In this document: piece by piece, positions 8,906 through 19,266 of the stretch
Position numbering within the stretch: the stretch's first letter is position 1
How the letters are laid out: every line of letters begins with the position of its first letter
Assembly: GCF_025699125.1 (NCBI RefSeq)
Contig: NZ_JAILWC010000001.1
Location: forward strand, 228,884-292,883
Length of the DNA: 64,000 nt
Reading direction: 5' to 3'
DNA from: Nitrosopumilus sp.
Lineage (GTDB): Archaea > Thermoproteota > Nitrososphaeria > Nitrososphaerales > Nitrosopumilaceae
Position numbers and translations under genes: made by a program
Notes under the pieces: generated by a model
What the model saw: the letters and a program-made list of their open reading frames with translations, nothing else
What the model was told of the DNA's origin: nothing
Database searches by the model: none

Positions 8906-9139
8906 ATGATGGATGACGAACTACCCGAGTCTCTAAAAAAATATCTTGACATTTTAGATGAAAATGTAGAAATTTTGGCAAATCTTGAATTTGATTTAGA
9001 TGATGAACTGGAAGACGAATTGACTCCAAACATGGGACTCCACAATCTTTATGATATGACTGAAGATGTTGCCCAATCTGCACGACTCAAACGTGCTGAA
9101 TCTAATTTTTCACGAAGACAAGCCGAAGATTCTTTATGA
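8906..9139 (+). CDS. Small acidic hypothetical protein
   Basis: A 77-residue protein with a very acidic first half (many Asp/Glu in LDILDENVEIL and LDDELEDEL) and a basic tail (RLKRAESNFSRRQAEDSL). The double ATG at the start leaves a one-codon ambiguity. No family is recognised. Its end overlaps the convergent winged-helix-like gene by 6 bp. Confidence 0.6.
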   Translation: MMDDELPESLKKYLDILDENVEILANLEFDLDDELEDELTPNMGLHNLYDMTEDVAQSARLKRAESNFSRRQAEDSL

Positions 9140-9553
9140 TTTGTGTGGTCTTTTGTTTTTTGCTTTTGTAAATGCCTTTGCTCTCCGTTTGTTTTTCTGC
9201 TTTTCTAATCTTTTTCTAGTACGTTCAGTTGCATTTGTTGAGCCCTGAATGATTTTTGTCTTACTTCCGTCTCTTAACATGATCTCTTTTCCTTTGAATC
9301 TGAATTCAACATCTCTGCATTTAACATAGTATTTTTTCAGACAAAAAAATATCCTATTGTTTGTCCCATGCATGTCTTTGACCTCTTTTGATTTTTTTAA
9401 TTCATTGAGTATATTTCGAAGTAAACCTTTGTCAATTTCTGTAATTCTATGAATTTCTCGGAACCAAATGAATCTCGATTCAGATCCCCACTCCTCTAAC
9501 AGTTCTAATACTTTCTGAGTGGCATTTTCTTGTTCCTCGTTGATTTCATTCAT
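9134..9553 (-). CDS. Hypothetical protein with predicted winged-helix N-terminus and basic tail
   Basis: Residues about 10-70 read like a winged helix (VLELLEEWGSESRFIWFREIHRITEIDKGLLRNILNELKKSKEV), followed by a strand pair. The last 35 residues are highly basic (RTRKRLEKQKNKRRAKAF), suggesting nucleic-acid binding. No named family is recognised. The ATG at 9553 is the only good start. Confidence 0.6.
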   Translation of the reverse strand: MNEINEEQENATQKVLELLEEWGSESRFIWFREIHRITEIDKGLLRNILNELKKSKEVKDMHGTNNRIFFCLKKYYVKCRDVEFRFKGKEIMLRDGSKTKIIQGSTNATERTRKRLEKQKNKRRAKAFTKAKNKRPHKS

Positions 9554-9616
9554 GTCTTTTCTTTTAAACTCCTAAATTTAGCAATTTACATTAATGAAAA
9601 CTATTGATGAGGAAAG

Positions 9617-9841
9617 TCATTTATTAGATTTTTTCTTCGCTTGTTTTAATCTGGATTTTATTACCTTTACTGATTGTTTTTGATTATTCTCCATTTTGTT
9701 AGCTATTGAATCAATCTGCTGAATAATTTTTGATTGCAATTCTATTGAATTTGTTTTTAATAATTTCTTTTTTAATTTTTTCAGTTGATTGGAATAATCT
9801 CTAAAGTCGTTTTTTAGTTCATCAAGATATGGATCATCCAT
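9617..9841 (-). CDS. Small basic coiled-coil protein
   Basis: A 74-residue Lys/Gln/Ile-rich protein predicted to be one long helical hairpin. It has heptad-like leucines (LKKLKKKLLKTN) and a basic end (SRLKQAKKKSNK). No function can be assigned. It is a single gene between the preceding minus-strand gene and the divergent flavoprotein-like gene. Confidence 0.55.
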   Translation of the reverse strand: MDDPYLDELKNDFRDYSNQLKKLKKKLLKTNSIELQSKIIQQIDSIANKMENNQKQSVKVIKSRLKQAKKKSNK

Positions 9842-9918
9842 GTTGATTTTTATTTTATCTTATATTTTAGGCATTTTTTATGATCTGGATTTATAATATT
9901 ATTTATTTTTATTAATTT

Positions 9919-10551
9919 GTGCAATTAGTTGGAATTCTTCAAATAAAATCATATGACAAGGTAAAAGAATTTCTAAATGAGGAGCATGTGGGACGTCTAT
10001 CTAGCATAGATGAAAATGGGTTTCCTCAAATTATTCCAATGAATTTTGTGTTTCTTAATGATGCGATTTACATGCATTCACATGTAAAAGGAGAAAAATT
10101 GGAAAATATATCTAGAAACAACAAAGTTGGCTTTGAGGCAGACAGGGAGCTAGAGTTTTTGCCCTCTTATTTTGAGGATCCTCATAACGCATCTCTCGCA
10201 GACACTTTGTACATTAGTGTTGTAATTAAGGGAATGGGAATTTTTGTTTCTGACAGAGAAGAAAAAACACTTGCGCTCAATGGACTGATGAAAAAATATC
10301 AACCTGAAGGACAGTATGATCCAATTGAATCTGATATGAGGGTCTTAGACGCTGTAAGTGTTATCAAAGTTGTTCCTCAAACAATTCATGGCAAATATAA
10401 GATTGGACAACACTTGAATCCAAAAGATAGAATGGAACTTGCAAAAAATATTTTGAAAAAAAATTCCCCGACATCTAAAAAAACTCTAAAAATCATGGGT
10501 TTTGAAGAGACATCCGATGGTTTAAGAATGATTGATGAACCTGTTTGGTAA
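9919..10551 (+). CDS. Pyridoxamine 5'-phosphate oxidase-like FMN-binding protein
   Basis: The N-terminal 150 residues match the PNPOx-like split-barrel fold: VGRLSSIDENGFPQIIPMNFVFLNDAIYMHSHVKGEKLENI, then a NNKVGFEAD strand. These proteins bind FMN, heme or F420 and often act on small redox substrates; the specific reaction is unknown. The GTG start at 9919 lies about 26 bp after a TATA-like TTATAATATT at 9891-9900, so the transcript is probably leaderless. Confidence 0.75.
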   Translation: MQLVGILQIKSYDKVKEFLNEEHVGRLSSIDENGFPQIIPMNFVFLNDAIYMHSHVKGEKLENISRNNKVGFEADRELEFLPSYFEDPHNASLADTLYISVVIKGMGIFVSDREEKTLALNGLMKKYQPEGQYDPIESDMRVLDAVSVIKVVPQTIHGKYKIGQHLNPKDRMELAKNILKKNSPTSKKTLKIMGFEETSDGLRMIDEPVW

Positions 10552-10930
10552 GATGATGAATCTCACATGTTTTTTCCCAGTTTGTTTAAAATAACTCCAC
10601 AAAATATGATTCATGATTATTTGAAAACATGATGATTTTCTCGTGTTCTGGATTAGTACCTGACTGTGCTTGGTCAACAACTGCTATTGATCCACAAATC
10701 TTATTGAAACAGTAACCGTGCCGATTTTAAACACGTTCTTCAATTATCCACTGGTGTTAAAATCAAAATTCAATTCTCTATAAAAAATCGTTGATTTTTT
10801 GATTCTTATTCAATAATCTTTTTTTATCTTTTTTCTATTTTGGTGTTAAAGTTTGATTTGTTTTTAGTTTACCTTTAGTTTTTCATTAACAAACGTTAGC
10901 TATAAGTTCAGTTTTCAAGAATTGTATCTA
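10552..10930. other. Intergenic region with a DUF1059-like remnant and the uvrB promoter
   Basis: About 380 bp with no intact gene. It holds a truncated DUF1059-like reading frame at 10629-10715, a TATA-like TATAAG at 10901-10906, and a weak palindrome AGTTTT-N7-CAAACG at 10877-10895 before uvrB. The rest is A/T-rich with nothing recognisable. Confidence 0.6.
10629..10715 (+). pseudogene. Truncated DUF1059-like small protein
   Basis: The frame encodes 28 residues. MIFSCSGLVPDCAWST matches the start of DUF1059 proteins, which have the pattern SC..G.DC.W. It then ends early at TAA (10713-10715), before the expected helix and His-x-x-x-His-Gly segment. The next frame does not restore the domain clearly. 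I read it as a decayed paralogue of the intact gene at 61973, or a very short expressed peptide. Confidence 0.45.
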
Positions 10931-12883
10931 TTGGAACAAACATCTAGATTTGAATTAATCTCTGATTATTCTCCAACTGGAGATCAACCCCAAGCAATTG
11001 ATGAATTAGTTAAAGGCGTAAAAAAGAAAACAATTCAAACTTTGCTTGGGGTTACAGGAAGTGGCAAAACATTCTCCATTGCCAATGTTATTGCTAGAAC
11101 TGGCAAAAATACACTGGTAATTTCCCACAACAAAACTCTGGCAGCTCAACTTTATGCAGAACTAAAGCAATTCTTTCCAAAAAATAATGTTGGTTATTTT
11201 GTATCCTACTATGATTACTATCAGCCAGAAAGCTATCTTCCTCAAACCGATACCTACATTGAAAAGGATACTCAGATAAATGAAAAGATTGAAAAATTAA
11301 GACTAGAGTCTACTGCAATGCTGCTCTCAGGCGAACCTACGATTATCGTCTCCACTGTTTCATGCATTTACTCCCTTGGAAATCCAAAGGACTGGGAAGA
11401 CTTGGCAATTACATTAAAACCTGGTGATGAAATAAAAAGAACTGAACTAATTAGAAAATTTGTTGATGCACGATATGAAAGAAACGATGTTGAAGTAGCA
11501 CCTGGAAATTTCAGAGTAAAAGGTGACACTATTGATGTTACGCCTGCATACTCTGAAGATATAGTAAGAATTTCCTTGTTTGGTGATGAAATAGAAAAAA
11601 TTCTTCTTCTTGATCATGTATCATTAAAAGAAAAAAAACTTGTATCTCAAATGAAAATTTTTCCTGCAAAACATTACCTTATTGCCAAAGACGTTAGAGA
11701 AAAAGCTGTTAAATCAATTAAACAAGAATTACAAAAGCGTCTGCCCGAATTAAATGAACTAGAAAAACAAAGACTTGAAATGCGAACAAACTATGATTTG
11801 GAAATGATTGAAGAGTTGGGATATTGTTCTGGTATTGAAAATTACTCTAGGCATTTTGACGGCAGATCTGCTGGCGAAAAAGCTTTTTGCCTGATGGATT
11901 TTTTTGGAGATGACTATCTTTTAGTAATTGATGAATCCCATGTTACATTGCCACAACTTCATGGTATGTACAAGGGAGATCACTCTAGAAAAAAAGAGCT
12001 TGTAACATATGGATTTAGATTGCCAAGCGCATATGATAATAGGCCATTAAAATTTGAGGAATTTGAGAAATACATTAAAAATACAATATTTGTATCTGCA
12101 ACGCCATCAGAATATGAAAAAAAAATCTCCACAAAAATAGCAGAACAACTAGTAAGACCCACTGGTCTACTTGATCCTTTGGTTGAGATTAGGCCAACCC
12201 AAGGCCAAATGGATGATTTAATTACTGAAATCAATAAAAGAGCCGCCAAATCTGAGCGTGTTTTGGTTACTACTCTGACCAAACGGATGGCTGAAGATTT
12301 AGCTGAATATCTGTCAAAAAAACAAGTCCGGGTACGATACATGCATTCCGAAATTGAAGGATTACAAAGAACCGAATTAATCAGGCAATTACGTCTAGGC
12401 GAATTTGATGTTCTCGTTGGAATCAATTTACTGCGAGAAGGATTGGACATACCCGAAGTCTCCCTGGTTGCAATTTTAGATGCTGATAAAGAAGGATTTC
12501 TAAGAAATTTTACTAGCTTGATTCAAACATGCGGACGTGCAGCCCGAAATGAAAATGGAACCGTAATAATGTATGCTGATAACACTACACAATCTATGAA
12601 AAATGCTATGAATGAAACTAGACGTCGTAGAGAAAAACAAATTAAATATAATCTACAGCACAACATTACCCCTAAAACCATCATAAAATCAGTGCCAGAA
12701 CAAGAAACTACATTGGATGAATCAAAATTAAAATCAACTCATGATTTAAACAACGACATTATTGATTTAGATGCTCAAATGAAAAAATATTCTGAAGAAT
12801 TAGACTTTGAGCGAGCAATTGAATGTAGGGATAGGATAAAAAGACTAGAAAAGGAGATTAGATTCAAAGATGGTAGAAACTAA
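10931..12883 (+). CDS. uvrB: Excinuclease ABC subunit B
   Basis: UvrB is the damage-verifying helicase-like core of bacterial-type nucleotide excision repair. The protein shows Walker A GVTGSGKTFS, the beta-hairpin YYDYYQPESYLPQTDTY, Walker B DESHV, motif VSATPSEYE, motif V/VI regions GINLLREGLDIPEV and QTCGRAARN, and a C-terminal UVR motif (ERAIECRDRIKRLEKEI) that binds UvrA or UvrC. I chose the TTG at 10931, just after the predicted transcript start; a TTG at 10922 is three codons earlier. It overlaps uvrA by 14 bp. The bacterial-type system indicates ancient transfer. Confidence 0.95.
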   Translation: MEQTSRFELISDYSPTGDQPQAIDELVKGVKKKTIQTLLGVTGSGKTFSIANVIARTGKNTLVISHNKTLAAQLYAELKQFFPKNNVGYFVSYYDYYQPESYLPQTDTYIEKDTQINEKIEKLRLESTAMLLSGEPTIIVSTVSCIYSLGNPKDWEDLAITLKPGDEIKRTELIRKFVDARYERNDVEVAPGNFRVKGDTIDVTPAYSEDIVRISLFGDEIEKILLLDHVSLKEKKLVSQMKIFPAKHYLIAKDVREKAVKSIKQELQKRLPELNELEKQRLEMRTNYDLEMIEELGYCSGIENYSRHFDGRSAGEKAFCLMDFFGDDYLLVIDESHVTLPQLHGMYKGDHSRKKELVTYGFRLPSAYDNRPLKFEEFEKYIKNTIFVSATPSEYEKKISTKIAEQLVRPTGLLDPLVEIRPTQGQMDDLITEINKRAAKSERVLVTTLTKRMAEDLAEYLSKKQVRVRYMHSEIEGLQRTELIRQLRLGEFDVLVGINLLREGLDIPEVSLVAILDADKEGFLRNFTSLIQTCGRAARNENGTVIMYADNTTQSMKNAMNETRRRREKQIKYNLQHNITPKTIIKSVPEQETTLDESKLKSTHDLNNDIIDLDAQMKKYSEELDFERAIECRDRIKRLEKEIRFKDGRN

Positions 12884-15695
12884 ACTAAAAATTCGAGGAG
12901 CAAGACATCATAATCTAAAAAATTTAGATATTGATATTCCAAAAAACAAACTAGTTGTAATTAGTGGGTTGTCAGGATCTGGAAAATCCACATTAGCTTT
13001 TGATACAATTTATGCTGAGGGTCAAAGACGATATGTTGAATCTCTCTCAGCATATGCTCGCCAATTTTTAGAAATGATGGATAAACCTGATGTTGATTCC
13101 ATTGAAGGGTTGTCTCCTGCAATTTCTATTCAACAAAAAACCACAAGCAAAAACCCTCGCTCTACTGTGGGTACAACTACTGAAATTTATGATTATATGC
13201 GATTACTTTATGCACGAATTGGTATTCCGTATTGCACAAATTGCGGAAGAAAGGTGTCAACACAATCAGTTGAGAGAATATGTGATTCTGTCCTAAAAGA
13301 TTTTTCTGGAAAAAAGATCTTGATTTTAGCCCCTATCATTCAAAGAAAAAAAGGAACATATGAAAAATTATTTGAACAAATCAAAAAAGATGGGTATTCT
13401 AGAATACGCATAAATGGAGAAATTTTGAGCCTGGATGATGAAATTCCTCCACTTGACCGGCAAAAATGGCACAATATTGAAATTATTGTTGATAGAATAA
13501 CTAGTGAAAAATCTGAACGCTCCCGACTCTTTGAGGCAATTCAAACTGCCATTAAAGCATCAAAAGGAGATGTGATGATTGCAACTGACAAGGATGAAAA
13601 AATCTTCTCGCAAAATAATGCATGTCCATATTGTGGATTAACCGTAGGTGAATTAGAACCCCGCTCGTTTTCATTTAATTCCCCGTTTGGAATGTGTAAA
13701 ACATGTAATGGACTGGGTGTAAAGATGGAGTTTGATGCTGATTTAGTAATTCCTGATAAAACAAAATCAATTTTAGATGGAGCAATTGTTCCGTGGAGTG
13801 GACGGTTCTCATCCTTTAGAAGACAAGCATTAAGAGCAGTTGGAATGAAATTTGGTTTTGATTTGATGACTCCCTTGGAAAAAATTAAACCAAAACATTT
13901 TGATATTATTTTACATGGAACATCTGATTTAATTGATTTTAAATATCGCTCCAAATCTGGCGATTCTTCTTGGCAATATACTGACGCATTTGAAGGTGTA
14001 CTTGTAAATCTTCAACGGGTCTTTATGGAGACTGATTCTGAATCAAAACGAGAATGGTTAAAGCAATTCATGCGTGACACTCCGTGCAATTCATGTGATG
14101 GTAAAAAATTAAAACCTGAGTCACTTGCAGTCAAAATTAATGAAAAAGGAATAATGGATGTTTGCAATATGTCAATTGATCATTGTTATGATTTTTTTTC
14201 TACTCTAAAATTAACTGAAAACGAGCAATACATTGCAAAAGATGTTCTCAAAGAGATCAAAGAACGTCTGGAATTTTTGATGAATGTGGGATTGAATTAC
14301 TTATCATTAAACAGATTAAGCTCAACACTGTCTGGGGGTGAATCTCAAAGAATTAGATTGGCAACACAGATAGGTTCTAACTTGACTGGTGTTTTGTATG
14401 TGCTTGATGAACCAACAATTGGATTGCATCAACGTGATAATGCTAGACTAATTAAAACGCTAAATAAGCTACGAAATCTTGGAAATTCAGTCATAGTTGT
14501 AGAGCATGACGAAGAAGTAATACGAAATTCAGACTGGATTGTGGATTTGGGACCTGGCGCAGGAGTTCATGGCGGAAACGTGGTTTTTGAAGGAACAGTT
14601 GATAAAATTCTACATGGCGGTAACTCTGTTACTGGTGCGTATCTAAAGGATAATTCTCTGATTACATTGAAAAATAAAATTCGTAATCGTTCTGGTTCAT
14701 TAATTATTAGAAAAGCATCAGAAAACAATCTCAAAGATATTGATGTTGAAATTCCTTTGGGGTTTTTTGTATCTGTTACTGGTGTTTCAGGTTCTGGAAA
14801 ATCGACTTTGATTAATGACGTACTGCTTAAAACACTGGAGAGTCATTTTTACAAAACAAATGTCAGGCCTGGCAATCACAAAGAGATTGTTGGTTTAGAG
14901 AATATCGATAAGGTTATCGCAATTGATCAATCCCCAATTGGTAGAACACCGCGTTCAAATCCTGCAACATACATTGGTGCATTTACTCCTATTAGAGAAC
15001 TGTATGCAAATACTGAATTATCAAAAGAGCGCGGTTATGCTCCTGGACAATTTTCATTCAATGTGGCAGATGGACGATGTTTTGCATGTGATGGAGATGG
15101 CGTTAAACAAATTGAAATGCAATTTTTGTCTGATGTTTATGTCAAATGTGATGAATGTAAAGGAAAGAGATACAACACCGAAACATTATCTGTGTTGTAC
15201 AAGGGTAAAAACATCTCCGATATTTTAGACATGACTGTATATGAGGCATTAAATTTCTTTGAGAATATACCATCAATTAAACGAAAATTACAAACAGTTT
15301 ATGATGTTGGGCTAGGTTATGTCAAATTAGGTCAATCATCTACAACACTTTCTGGCGGAGAAGCTCAGAGGGTAAAACTTGCGTCTGAACTCTCAAAAAG
15401 GGGTACTGGGAAAACTCTCTATATTCTGGATGAACCCACAACCGGATTGCATTTTGCTGACGTTCAAAAATTACTTGATGTCCTTAATCGATTAGTAAAT
15501 TTAGGAAATACTGTGGTTGTAATTGAGCATAACATGGATGTAATCAAAAATTCTGACTGGGTGATTGATCTTGGACCTGAAGGCGGGGATGAGGGAGGGA
15601 AAATTGTTGCTATTGGCACCCCTCATGATTTGGCAAAGGCACCTGGAAGTTATACTGGAAAGTTTTTAAAAAAACTATTAAAAAATGACTTTTGA
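12870..15695 (+). CDS. uvrA: Excinuclease ABC subunit A
   Basis: UvrA is the dimeric ATPase that scans DNA and loads UvrB. The 941 residues carry two ABC modules. Walker A motifs are GLSGSGKST and GVSGSGKST, signature motifs are [14 protein letters not shown] and [14 protein letters not shown], and Walker B motifs are [10 protein letters not shown] and [10 protein letters not shown]. Zinc modules show CPYCG/CKTCNG and CFACDGDG with CDECKG. The length is normal. The ATG lies inside the end of uvrB, and the gene overlaps uvrC by 11 bp, so the three subunits are translationally coupled. Confidence 0.97.
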   Translation: MVETKLKIRGARHHNLKNLDIDIPKNKLVVISGLSGSGKSTLAFDTIYAEGQRRYVESLSAYARQFLEMMDKPDVDSIEGLSPAISIQQKTTSKNPRSTVGTTTEIYDYMRLLYARIGIPYCTNCGRKVSTQSVERICDSVLKDFSGKKILILAPIIQRKKGTYEKLFEQIKKDGYSRIRINGEILSLDDEIPPLDRQKWHNIEIIVDRITSEKSERSRLFEAIQTAIKASKGDVMIATDKDEKIFSQNNACPYCGLTVGELEPRSFSFNSPFGMCKTCNGLGVKMEFDADLVIPDKTKSILDGAIVPWSGRFSSFRRQALRAVGMKFGFDLMTPLEKIKPKHFDIILHGTSDLIDFKYRSKSGDSSWQYTDAFEGVLVNLQRVFMETDSESKREWLKQFMRDTPCNSCDGKKLKPESLAVKINEKGIMDVCNMSIDHCYDFFSTLKLTENEQYIAKDVLKEIKERLEFLMNVGLNYLSLNRLSSTLSGGESQRIRLATQIGSNLTGVLYVLDEPTIGLHQRDNARLIKTLNKLRNLGNSVIVVEHDEEVIRNSDWIVDLGPGAGVHGGNVVFEGTVDKILHGGNSVTGAYLKDNSLITLKNKIRNRSGSLIIRKASENNLKDIDVEIPLGFFVSVTGVSGSGKSTLINDVLLKTLESHFYKTNVRPGNHKEIVGLENIDKVIAIDQSPIGRTPRSNPATYIGAFTPIRELYANTELSKERGYAPGQFSFNVADGRCFACDGDGVKQIEMQFLSDVYVKCDECKGKRYNTETLSVLYKGKNISDILDMTVYEALNFFENIPSIKRKLQTVYDVGLGYVKLGQSSTTLSGGEAQRVKLASELSKRGTGKTLYILDEPTTGLHFADVQKLLDVLNRLVNLGNTVVVIEHNMDVIKNSDWVIDLGPEGGDEGGKIVAIGTPHDLAKAPGSYTGKFLKKLLKNDF

Positions 15696-17271
15696 CATTT
15701 CAAAAATCTCCATTCCCACGGATCCTGGAATCTACTTGATGAAAGATTCAGATGGAAAAATAATCTATATCGGTAAAGCAAAGAACTTGAAAAATAGAGT
15801 CAAATCATATTTTTCAAAAAATCAAAACTACAAGACACAAAAATTAGTGGAAAAAATTTCTGAAATTGAATTTGTCCTAACAGATAACGAGAGTGAGGCC
15901 TTTTTACTAGAATCAAACATGATCAAAAAATATCGCCCAAGATTCAACATTGAATTGAAAGATCAACAAAGATATACCTATCTTAGAATATCTGATGAGA
16001 AATATCCTCGATTGCTTGTTGCACGAAGAACTAGAGATGGAAAATTTTTAGGCAAAGGACTGACTTTTGGACCATTTACTCAAGGCAGTTCAAAATTGCT
16101 TACAATTGGAACTTTGCGTAAAGCATTCCAAATTAGAATTTGTAAAACACTTCCAAAAAAAGTGTGTCTGGAATATCATTTAGGAAATTGTGAGGGTCCT
16201 TGTGAATTTAAAGATGCCCAAGAAAGATATCCAAAACATATTTCTGCTTTGGAAGATGTTCTAAAGGGAAAAAACCAAACAAAGATTTTTACAAAAAAAC
16301 TAGAAGAAGAGATGCGCCAAGCTGCTCAACTACAGCAATTTGAGCGTGCAAAAGACATTCGCGATACTCTGGTTAGACTAGGCAGTCTTCAGACTAAACA
16401 AAAAATGGAATATGTTGATAAATCCGATGAGGAGTATTTTGGAATTGGTATAAAGGAGCAGTCTGCGACTGTGATGAATTTTAGAATGATTAACGGCGTG
16501 ATTCGAGATAGTGATAAATTCTTTTTTGACTTGGTTGCTGATAATTCTTTTTCAAATTTCCTTTTTCAATACTATTCCACACATAAAATTCCCAAATTCA
16601 TTCTAGTAAGTGAGATTCCAGAAAAAAAAGAATTATTGGAATCGTTACTTTCAGAGCAAGCAGGATTTGCTGTACAAATTCTAGTTCCTTCTAAAGGCAA
16701 AAGAAAAGATGTCATAAATCTGATTTTAAAGAACATTCAATTAATTCATACAAAGGGCGGAGATCCCGGACTAGTTGAATTAAAAGAAATACTGAATTTA
16801 CCATCGATTCCTAAAATCATTGAATGCTTTGATATTTCTAATCATGGCGTGGATTTTGCAGTAGGTTCCATGTCTAGATTTGTAGATGGGATGCCCAATA
16901 AATCTGGATACAGAAAATTCAAAATTAAAACGGTGTATGGTAGAGATGATTTTGCAATGATTGGTGAGATTATTAAAAGAAGATATTATAGATTATTGGA
17001 AGAAAATTCTGAATTTCCAGATTTGATAGTCATTGATGGGGGAAAAGGACAACTTAATGCTGCTATAAAGTCACTTGAATCATTGGGATTGAATGTCCCG
17101 TGTATATCATTGGCAAAAGAAAATGAAGAAGTTTATGTCCCAAAAACTAAAAATCCTATAAAAATTTCCCAAGCAAAACCCTCTTTGAAAATATTGCAAT
17201 ATGCAAGAGATGAGACACATCGGTTTGGTGTAGCATACAATAGGACAATAAGAAAAAATAAGATAAAATAA
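15685..17271 (+). CDS. uvrC: Excinuclease ABC subunit C, lacking the C-terminal helix-hairpin-helix region
   Basis: UvrC makes both incisions. The N-terminal GIY-YIG nuclease is seen in DPGIYLMKDSDGKIIYIGKAKNLKNRV. A Cys cluster follows (CKTLPKKVCLEYHLGNCEGPC), then a UVR motif near 210 and the RNase H-like nuclease (ECFDISNHG, GMPNKSGYRKF, DDFAMIGEIIKRRY, LIVIDGGKGQL). The protein stops at 528 residues, shortly after HRFGVAYNR. Bacterial UvrC continues for about 80 residues with a tandem HhH DNA-binding region that I do not see here. Confidence 0.94.
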   Translation: MTFDISKISIPTDPGIYLMKDSDGKIIYIGKAKNLKNRVKSYFSKNQNYKTQKLVEKISEIEFVLTDNESEAFLLESNMIKKYRPRFNIELKDQQRYTYLRISDEKYPRLLVARRTRDGKFLGKGLTFGPFTQGSSKLLTIGTLRKAFQIRICKTLPKKVCLEYHLGNCEGPCEFKDAQERYPKHISALEDVLKGKNQTKIFTKKLEEEMRQAAQLQQFERAKDIRDTLVRLGSLQTKQKMEYVDKSDEEYFGIGIKEQSATVMNFRMINGVIRDSDKFFFDLVADNSFSNFLFQYYSTHKIPKFILVSEIPEKKELLESLLSEQAGFAVQILVPSKGKRKDVINLILKNIQLIHTKGGDPGLVELKEILNLPSIPKIIECFDISNHGVDFAVGSMSRFVDGMPNKSGYRKFKIKTVYGRDDFAMIGEIIKRRYYRLLEENSEFPDLIVIDGGKGQLNAAIKSLESLGLNVPCISLAKENEEVYVPKTKNPIKISQAKPSLKILQYARDETHRFGVAYNRTIRKNKIK

Positions 17272-17290
17272 GAAAAAAGGATTTTTTTGG

Positions 17291-18586
17291 TTAGTTCACT
17301 GATACACTGCCTACCATCCAAGGATGCACCATGCAGAAGTAATCATAGTTGCCTGAATCATTAAAGGTAAATGCAAATTCTGCACCTGCCATGATTAGGC
17401 TGCTATCAAATACGCCAGATGGACCGTCTGCTGGACTACCTCCAGTCACTGTATGTGCTGCTGAATCTATGTTGACCCAATTTACAGTATCACCCGCATT
17501 TATTGTGATATTTGCTGGAATGTAACATGTATTGGATTCTTCACATCCTGGAACTGAAGTGCCTACTGGAATATCAACAGTATGTGTTGTTGGTCCTGCT
17601 GATTCTTCCATCATGGTTTCTTCTTTTTGATCTTCTTCCATGGTGATATTGTCTTCAATTTCAACTGTTTGTCCTGCAGTTGTAATTGCACTTACAGAAT
17701 AACTAACAGTGAATGGATTTGTATTCATTGTGTGAACTGCTAAAGCATTTCCTTTGAATTCCCATGAACCCATTGCATTCTTTGGATCGACAAATGTCAA
17801 CTCAAAGATGGTTTCACCATCTGGGGTCCAAGTTTTTGCTGGCTTTTCATCAGCACTTATTGGACCTCTAAGTGAAACGAGTTGAATGTTTTCTGAAGCA
17901 GAATATGACAGAATTCCTGAATATACATCACTTGATGGTGCAAGAAGCACTGCAAGTTGATGAGATTCATGACCAATACCTGGATCTTGTACTGACATTG
18001 TTGTTGCCGTCTTTACGGTATCTGATACTGGTTTTTCTGTGTAGTCTACTTTGTAATCAACTATGAATGGTGTGGTTTTCATTGTATGTACTGCTAAAGC
18101 ATTACCGGCAAATTCCCATTCGCCTTTTGCGTTCTTTGGATCAACAAATGTTAATGCAAACTTTGTTTCTCCATCAGGACTCCAGATTGCTTGACCTGCG
18201 TCTTCCCCAGCTGCTAATGGACCATGTAATGTAACAAGTTGAATTGGTTCAGATGCATCATACTTGAGTGTACCTGAATATACATTACTACTTGGTGCCA
18301 AAATGATTGCAAGTTGATGAGATTCATGACCTACACCAGGATCTTGTTCTGATGTTAGTCTGTCCCAACCCGCCTTCATTGGTTTTGCAGGAGCTTCTTC
18401 TTTTACCTTATTTGCAATATCTGCAAATGGGTCTGTTTGAGTTTTTGGCTCAACAGTTTTGGAAACTACTGGAGCAGAAACGCTTGGACCGGCATCTTGA
18501 GCCACACCCAAAGAGAATGCAACGCCTACGCCTATAGCTACAATTGCGATTGAAAATGCAATTGCAGCTTTGTCTATACCTGCCAT
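17291..18586 (-). CDS. Secreted cupredoxin with two tandem N-terminal repeat domains
   Basis: A 431-residue extracytoplasmic protein. The N-terminal hydrophobic segment (AIAFSIAIVAIGVGVAFSLG) is a signal or anchor. Two copies of a domain of about 125 residues follow (near 80-190 and 200-310), both with DPG(V/I)GHESHQLA, LAPSS.VYSG, FVDPKNA.G.WEF and GNALAVHTM. The C-terminal 90 residues are a plastocyanin-like type 1 copper domain with the ligands His in SAAHTV, Cys and His in FCMVHPW, and a Met three residues later. Electron transfer or copper handling at the cell surface is likely, as with many thaumarchaeal blue-copper proteins. Confidence 0.82.
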   Translation of the reverse strand: MAGIDKAAIAFSIAIVAIGVGVAFSLGVAQDAGPSVSAPVVSKTVEPKTQTDPFADIANKVKEEAPAKPMKAGWDRLTSEQDPGVGHESHQLAIILAPSSNVYSGTLKYDASEPIQLVTLHGPLAAGEDAGQAIWSPDGETKFALTFVDPKNAKGEWEFAGNALAVHTMKTTPFIVDYKVDYTEKPVSDTVKTATTMSVQDPGIGHESHQLAVLLAPSSDVYSGILSYSASENIQLVSLRGPISADEKPAKTWTPDGETIFELTFVDPKNAMGSWEFKGNALAVHTMNTNPFTVSYSVSAITTAGQTVEIEDNITMEEDQKEETMMEESAGPTTHTVDIPVGTSVPGCEESNTCYIPANITINAGDTVNWVNIDSAAHTVTGGSPADGPSGVFDSSLIMAGAEFAFTFNDSGNYDYFCMVHPWMVGSVSVN

Positions 18587-19066
18587 TGTTGATCCATTCC
18601 TTATTACATGTTAAATAAATCTAATCTCTATCTGTGATTTGTTTTTAATTTTACTAATCTGATTTCATTTTATAATTCTCTCAAAAAATTATTGATTTTT
18701 AAAATTTTTCAAATATTTACAATAATTTCAAAAATTTCTTGAAAATATCATATGATCGCTCTAATTGAACTTTACCTCTTGTTAATGTTGTTGAACAAAT
18801 CATTCTTTTATGAAAATGAGTTCTTATCATTTACATACAATTGAGATGTCACCAAGTAACTAACCGTTTTTGGTCTTAATCTCTTTTGTTTTGTGTTTTA
18901 AATAAATCTCCAAAACAAATACGTTTTGCAGTTTTTTATACGTCTTTGTAATATGGAATAATTTTCAAAATAAACTTGATTTAATTTTAGTCGTTGTAAA
19001 GGCGACAAATTGTGTGTGTGAATTGAACATTAAGTAATCTATATCCAAGTTATTTTGTTACTAACT
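18587..19066. other. Long A/T-rich intergenic region
   Basis: About 480 bp separate two divergent genes. I find no gene, RNA or repeat here except the operator-like palindrome at 19011-19029 and a TATA-like CTATATCC at about 19038-19045 serving the rightward genes. Confidence 0.6.
19011..19029 (+). promoter_or_regulatory. 19-bp operator upstream of the first cheR unit
   Basis: TGTGTG-N7-TGAACA ends 38 bp before the ATG at 19067. TATA-like CTATATCC begins about 10 bp after the site. Confidence 0.5.
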
Positions 19067-19264
19067 ATGCAAAAATTTTTTGTAAGAAATAATTTTGATA
19101 TAAATGACAGTGATCTGCTTGTTTCATCTAAAATAGGTGTAACGAGATTAAGGCCCTCAAGTGTAAAGAATGCTATTGAATCACAAACTGGTACAATTAC
19201 CTTTCAAAATAATTTAACTCCGTTTAGGATTATTTTATCAAGAACTAAAAAACCAATTCTCTGA
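19067..19264 (+). CDS. Small hypothetical protein preceding cheR
   Basis: A 65-residue basic protein beginning MQKFFVRNNFDINDSD. It ends 2 bp before the cheR ATG, so the two are cotranscribed. No domain is recognised. The start at 19067 fits both the TATA distance (about 26 bp) and the operator spacing. A role tied to CheR or receptor methylation is inferred from position only. Confidence 0.6.
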   Translation: MQKFFVRNNFDINDSDLLVSSKIGVTRLRPSSVKNAIESQTGTITFQNNLTPFRIILSRTKKPIL

Positions 19265-19266
19265 CT

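Noticed and set aside
10877-10895. Operator-like AGTTTT-N7-CAAACG before uvrB
   Set aside because: It is close to the motif but has weaker arms, a nearer TATA box and a different gene context. I did not count it as a regulon member, though it shows that chance matches occur in AT-rich DNA.
13541-13954. Minus-strand frame in uvrA
   Set aside because: It is antisense to a complete uvrA and has no independent signals.
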